A stretch of DNA of 64,000 bases from Gallionellales bacterium RIFCSPLOWO2_02_FULL_59_110 (GTDB taxonomy: Bacteria > Pseudomonadota > Gammaproteobacteria > Burkholderiales > Gallionellaceae): the NCBI GenBank assembly GCA_001801215.1, contig MGXA01000070.1, positions 1 through 64,000 of the forward strand, read 5' to 3'. A model generated the notes under the pieces. It saw nothing but the letters and a program-made list of their open reading frames with translations, had not been told where the DNA came from and ran no database searches. The number at the start of each line of letters is the position of its first letter. The first letter of the stretch is position 1. This document shows positions 60,746-64,000 of this stretch, in pieces. A program made the position numbers and the translations under genes.

Positions 60746-60927
60746 GATTATTGAGGTTCCCCGGAAATTTCGAAAAATGATCGGAAATGATCGGGAGTTA
60801 CCTGTGCGAGCAGATGAAATGCCGCATTATAACGTCCTTGAGCAGGGCATCCGGCGGTTTTTCCAGAGTTGATCGTGGGGTGACAATCATGCGCCGGTAT
60901 CATGAGCGGAATGATGCAAACGTCTTT

Positions 60928-61737
60928 TCACAGCGCATCGGCAAATTCGTCCCGGCTATGCTGGAAAAAAGCGTAGCCGAGAATGGCTGCCGCCAGGCCG
61001 ATGGCCAGCGCTGTGATCCAGGGTGTCCACGGTATCGGTGTTCCCAGTGCGGCGGCCCGCCCGGCTTCTATCACCGCGCCGAGCGGGTTGTGCAAATAGA
61101 TGGGGCGCAGCGATTCGGGCACTGCACTCACCGGATAAAACACCGGGGACAGGAACATCAGCATCTGTACGAATAATGGCACGACCTGGGTCATGTCCTT
61201 GATGAATACGCCCCACGCGGAAAGAAACCAGGCAAAACCCAGGGCAAGCAGCAGGAGAGGGATGAGCAGCAAGGGGAATAGAAGCACGTCTCCGTGCAGA
61301 TTGCCGGTCCAGGCCAATGCCGCCAGCAGAATGAGAAAATTGAATGCGCCATGCACCAGCCCTGCGCCGAGTGGAACCAGAGGCAGGATTTCTAGCGGAA
61401 AAATGATTTTCTTCACGAAGCTGGGATAGCCGCGCACCGCCGATGGCGAGCGCGATACGGCTTCGGCGAAGATGTTAAAGACGACCAGGCCGCTGTAAAG
61501 AATCAGCCAGAAGGGCAGCCCTTCCTGCTGCTGCGGCCAGCGCGCCTGAAAAATGTGGCCGAACACAAAAGCGAAAATCGCCAGCATCACCAGCGGGCTG
61601 AGGAAAATCCACAGCACGCCGAACATCGCGCCCCGGTAGCGCAACAGCACATCGCGCATGACAAGCTGGCCGAGCAGGTAGCGGTTGCGCCAGATGTCGG
61701 CAAAGATACGCAGGGGGTTTAAGGTCATTGTGCTCAT
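60928..61737 (-). CDS. wzm: Polysaccharide ABC exporter permease (Wzm)
   Basis: The 269-residue ABC-2 type permease has about six helices: RDVLLRYRGAMFGVLWIFLSPLVMLAIFAFVF near the N-terminus, SAVRGYPSFVKKIIFPLEILP and VPLFVQMLMFLSPVFYPVSAVPE, as in Wzm/TagG/KpsM-like proteins. It works with Wzt to export an undecaprenyl-linked glycan. In most such loci wzm and wzt are adjacent. Here about 1.2 kb with toxin-antitoxin genes lies between. Confidence 0.92.
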   Translation of the reverse strand: MSTMTLNPLRIFADIWRNRYLLGQLVMRDVLLRYRGAMFGVLWIFLSPLVMLAIFAFVFGHIFQARWPQQQEGLPFWLILYSGLVVFNIFAEAVSRSPSAVRGYPSFVKKIIFPLEILPLVPLGAGLVHGAFNFLILLAALAWTGNLHGDVLLFPLLLIPLLLLALGFAWFLSAWGVFIKDMTQVVPLFVQMLMFLSPVFYPVSAVPESLRPIYLHNPLGAVIEAGRAAALGTPIPWTPWITALAIGLAAAILGYAFFQHSRDEFADAL

Positions 61738-61906
61738 CGCATCCTGAGAATTGGCTTGGCGATTCTGCGGGTAAGCGGCGGGTTGGTCAATACTTACATG
61801 GCGGGAAATATCGGCAAGCAGCGCTTACCCGCAGGCATGAATGATTTTTGATTCATCCCGCTTTGACGTAAAATCGCCGACATACCGCCAGCCTTGCAGG
61901 AATGCC

Positions 61907-62218
61907 ATGAACGATCCGAAACTCGATATGCTTATCCGGGAAAAAATGCGTAAATATGTTCCCGACCGCCGCATCCAGGTATTGCACTGCGGCGTGATCG
62001 TGCTGGTGTCGATCGTGATTGGCGTGCTCTCCCTGCCTACCGGGCAAGATTTGGCAAATGCGGAGCATCAGGGGTTCGAGCCATGGCTGGGCGTTTACAT
62101 TGCAGTCGCCAGTCTGGCGCTTTATGTCGCGTGGACCTATTCCCGCGCCGCCAAGGCCAGGAAAGAAGCCAATGAGGAATTCCTTGCCGCTCCGTTTGAA
62201 AAAACAATAGAGAAATAA
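61907..62218 (+). CDS. Small membrane protein of unknown function, 103 residues
   Basis: The start at 61907 follows CAGGAATGCC. The protein has a charged N-terminus (DMLIREKMRKYVPDRR), two hydrophobic segments (VLHCGVIVLVSIVIGVLSL and WLGVYIAVASLALYVAWTY) and a charged tail. No family is recognised. The ORF-track start 61841 lacks a ribosome-binding site. Confidence 0.65.
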   Translation: MNDPKLDMLIREKMRKYVPDRRIQVLHCGVIVLVSIVIGVLSLPTGQDLANAEHQGFEPWLGVYIAVASLALYVAWTYSRAAKARKEANEEFLAAPFEKTIEK

Positions 62219-62394
62219 TTGTCATCGGGGAATCTTGAGAGGCTGTTCCGAATCGCTGGAATTTATGCCGGTTGCCTTGCCGCACCCCGGCTTTACTGCC
62301 CGTGTGCCGGCATTCCGCGCGACGGGAACGCCTCCACTGGAGAAATGGCCGAAACTGGCGAAAATATTGTGCAGCCGTTACAAGGTCAGCCAAC

Positions 62395-64000
62395 GTGAAT
62401 AGAGAAACCAAAGAGTCGGTTCACACGCCGATGATGCAGCAGTACCTGCGCATCAAGGCGCAGCATCCGGACATGCTGCTGTTTTACCGCATGGGGGATT
62501 TCTACGAGTTGTTCCATGACGACGCAGTGCGCGCCGCCAGGTTGCTCGATATCACGTTGACGCAGCGCGGCGCGTCCAACGGGTCGCCGATCAAAATGGC
62601 CGGTGTGCCTTATCACGCCGCCGAGCAATATCTGGCGCGCCTGGTCAGGCTCGGCGAATCGGTGGCGATCTGCGAGCAGATCGGCGACCCCGCTACCAGC
62701 AAGGGGCCGGTAGAACGCAAAGTGGTGCGCATCGTCACCCCCGGCACGGTCACCGATTCCGCGCTGCTCGAGGAAAAACGCGACTGTTTGCTGCTGGCGC
62801 TGCATGAGCGCCGCGGCGAGATCGGTCTGGCCTGGCTCAATCTTGCCTCCGGGCAATTCATCGTCTGCGAGACTTCCGCTGCCAACCTTCCCGCCGAACT
62901 GGAGCGCCTGCAACCCTCCGAGATACTGCACACCGAAAATGCCGCCCCGCAAGTCAATAGCCACGCTGCGCTGAAGTCGCTGCCCGCATGGCATTTCGAG
63001 CTGGAAACCGCGCGCCGTGCGCTGTGCCAGCAGTTCGCCACGCTCGACCTGTCCGGATTCGGCTGCGACGATTTTACCGTGGGTCTGGAAGCGGCAGGCG
63101 CGCTGCTCGGCTATGCGAAGCTCACGCAGGGTCAGAGCATCAGCCACATCTGCAGCATGCAGGTGTACAGCGCCGACCGATACGTGCGCATGGATGCTGC
63201 GACGCGGCGCAACCTGGAAATCAGCCAGACGCTGCGCGGCGAGCCAGCCCCCACGCTGCTGTCGCTGCTCGACACCTGTGCCGCCAACATGGGCAGCCGT
63301 TTGCTGGCGAACTGGTTGCATCATCCGCTGCGTGATCGGGCGGTGCTGCGCGCGAGGTTGGATGCCGTCGAGCAACTGCTTTCACTCCCTTCCCCCGCAG
63401 GCGGGGGAGGGGTTGGGGGAGAGGGTGCTGCGGCATCACCCCTCTCCCCAACCCTCTCCCCTCATGGGGCGAGGGAGTTATTCCGTAGCGTCCACGACCA
63501 CCTCAAACCCAGCGTCGACGTGGAGCGCATCACCGCGCGCATCGCCCTGCGCAGTGCGCGTCCGCGCGACCTTTCCGGCCTGCGCGACACCTTGAAGCAA
63601 CTCCCGGAACTGCGTACCGCCCTTGGTAGGGTGGGCAGCTCTGCTGCCCACGCGGAGCGTCCTGATGCAAGCTGCGTGGGCACAACGTGCCCTCCCTGCG
63701 CCTCCTTGCTGGACAGCCTGGCCGACGCCCTGCAAGCCGACACCGCGCTGGTCGAACTGCTACAAAACACTATCAAACCCGAACCGTCCTCCGTGCTACG
63801 CGAAGGCGGCGTGATCGCCGACGGATTCGATGCAGAATTAGACGAACTGCGTGGCATCCAAACCAACTGCGGCGATTTCCTACTGGCGCTGGAAGCGCGC
63901 GAGCGCGCCCGCTCCGGCATCGACAAACTGAAAGTCGAATACAACCGCGTGCATGGCTTCTACATCGAAGTCAGCGTCGCCAACGCCGACAAGGTGCCGG
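62395..64000 (+). CDS. mutS: DNA mismatch repair protein MutS, N-terminal part
   Basis: The gene runs off the window end, so the ORF track misses it. GTG 62395 starts 535 visible codons. The mismatch-binding domain has [19 protein letters not shown] and [11 protein letters not shown] with the Phe-x-Glu mismatch-recognition motif. Connector and core domains follow ([35 protein letters not shown]) up to [14 protein letters not shown] of the clamp region. Two stretches absent from E. coli MutS, about residues 331-361 and 411-434, are encoded by palindromic repeats and keep the frame open. The ATPase domain is beyond the window. Confidence 0.95.
   Translation, partial: MNRETKESVHTPMMQQYLRIKAQHPDMLLFYRMGDFYELFHDDAVRAARLLDITLTQRGASNGSPIKMAGVPYHAAEQYLARLVRLGESVAICEQIGDPATSKGPVERKVVRIVTPGTVTDSALLEEKRDCLLLALHERRGEIGLAWLNLASGQFIVCETSAANLPAELERLQPSEILHTENAAPQVNSHAALKSLPAWHFELETARRALCQQFATLDLSGFGCDDFTVGLEAAGALLGYAKLTQGQSISHICSMQVYSADRYVRMDAATRRNLEISQTLRGEPAPTLLSLLDTCAANMGSRLLANWLHHPLRDRAVLRARLDAVEQLLSLPSPAGGGGVGGEGAAASPLSPTLSPHGARELFRSVHDHLKPSVDVERITARIALRSARPRDLSGLRDTLKQLPELRTALGRVGSSAAHAERPDASCVGTTCPPCASLLDSLADALQADTALVELLQNTIKPEPSSVLREGGVIADGFDAELDELRGIQTNCGDFLLALEARERARSGIDKLKVEYNRVHGFYIEVSVANADKVP
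63384..63478. repeat. First in-frame palindromic repeat in mutS
   Basis: The arms GGGGTTGGGGGAGAGGGTG and CACCCCTCTCCCCAACCCT are reverse complements around a short centre. The outer edges ACTCCCTTCCCC and GGGGCGAGGGAGT form another pair. The element encodes a Gly/Ala/Pro/Ser-rich segment in frame inside MutS domain III. Confidence 0.88.
63625..63695. repeat. Second in-frame palindromic repeat in mutS
   Basis: GGTAGGGTGGGCAGC-TCT-GCTGCCCACGCGG is a hairpin, and GTGGGCACAACGTGCCC is a second one. The ends GGTAGGGTGGGCA and GTGCCCTCC are roughly inverted. GGTAGGGTGGGCA...TGCCCACG repeats are common dispersed elements in proteobacteria. It encodes about 24 residues between LPELRTAL and LLDSLADAL of MutS. 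Confidence 0.8.

Noticed and set aside
1-64000. tRNA, rRNA and phage or integrase genes
   Set aside because: None was recognised on reading. A tRNA scan would be needed to exclude them fully.

Overview
The window is chromosomal DNA of a Gram-negative bacterium. The genes for PriA, BioA, PBP4, MutS and the type IV pilin, together with a tetrahaem-type cytochrome/NrfD module and STPK/CHASE2 signalling proteins, most resemble lithotrophic Betaproteobacteria (Nitrosomonadales, perhaps Gallionellaceae such as Sideroxydans). That placement is inference from recalled protein similarity. No rRNA, tRNA or CRISPR array was seen.

Layout. 1-260: the C-terminus of a REP-associated transposase (RAYT) followed by a REP-like palindrome. 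275-2476: priA. 2967-6332: an electron-transfer operon (hexahaem cytochrome c, Tat-exported 4x[4Fe-4S] protein, NrfD-like membrane subunit) closed by a terminator. 6408-7282: a gene-poor stretch with a 33-residue membrane peptide and a decayed gene. 7283-14604: housekeeping and accessory genes (FAD oxidase, orphan antitoxin, HlyC/CorC protein, SDR39U1 protein, bioA, dacB).

14685-30213 is a dense signalling island: a kinase with a cyclic-nucleotide-binding tail, TerC, UspA, a CHASE2 receptor kinase, a PP2C phosphatase, a double-FHA protein, a CHASE2 class III cyclase, a metallo-beta-lactamase-fold cyclic-nucleotide phosphodiesterase, a cNMP-binding/rhodanese fusion, a GAF-containing PilB/GspE-like ATPase and a GAF/HD-GYP protein. 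Synthesis, destruction and three possible readouts of a cyclic nucleotide, plus reversible Ser/Thr phosphorylation, are encoded side by side. I consider this the best candidate for an integrated, poorly described system here.

30338-32903: a type IV pilin with a very good sigma-54 promoter, followed by a large membrane glycosyltransferase that may modify the pilin. 33174-61737: a large surface-polysaccharide locus with MBOAT/SGNH acylation genes, glycosyltransferases, an OpgB-like phosphoglycerol transferase paired with a GDPD-like protein, many small methyltransferases, WecB, a sulfotransferase and a Wzm/Wzt ABC exporter. It includes a tightly overlapping seven-gene minus-strand operon (54278 to 46030) that combines polyprenol-type glycosyltransferases, a small flippase, an SDR and a GMC-like oxidoreductase. 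An intact MNT/HEPN toxin-antitoxin pair and the relic of a second one separate wzm from wzt. The window ends inside mutS.

A recurrent theme is small G/C-rich palindromic repeats. Several lie inside open reading frames without breaking them (priA, bioA, the HD-GYP gene, and twice in mutS), adding short Pro/Gly-rich segments to conserved proteins. Others sit between genes.
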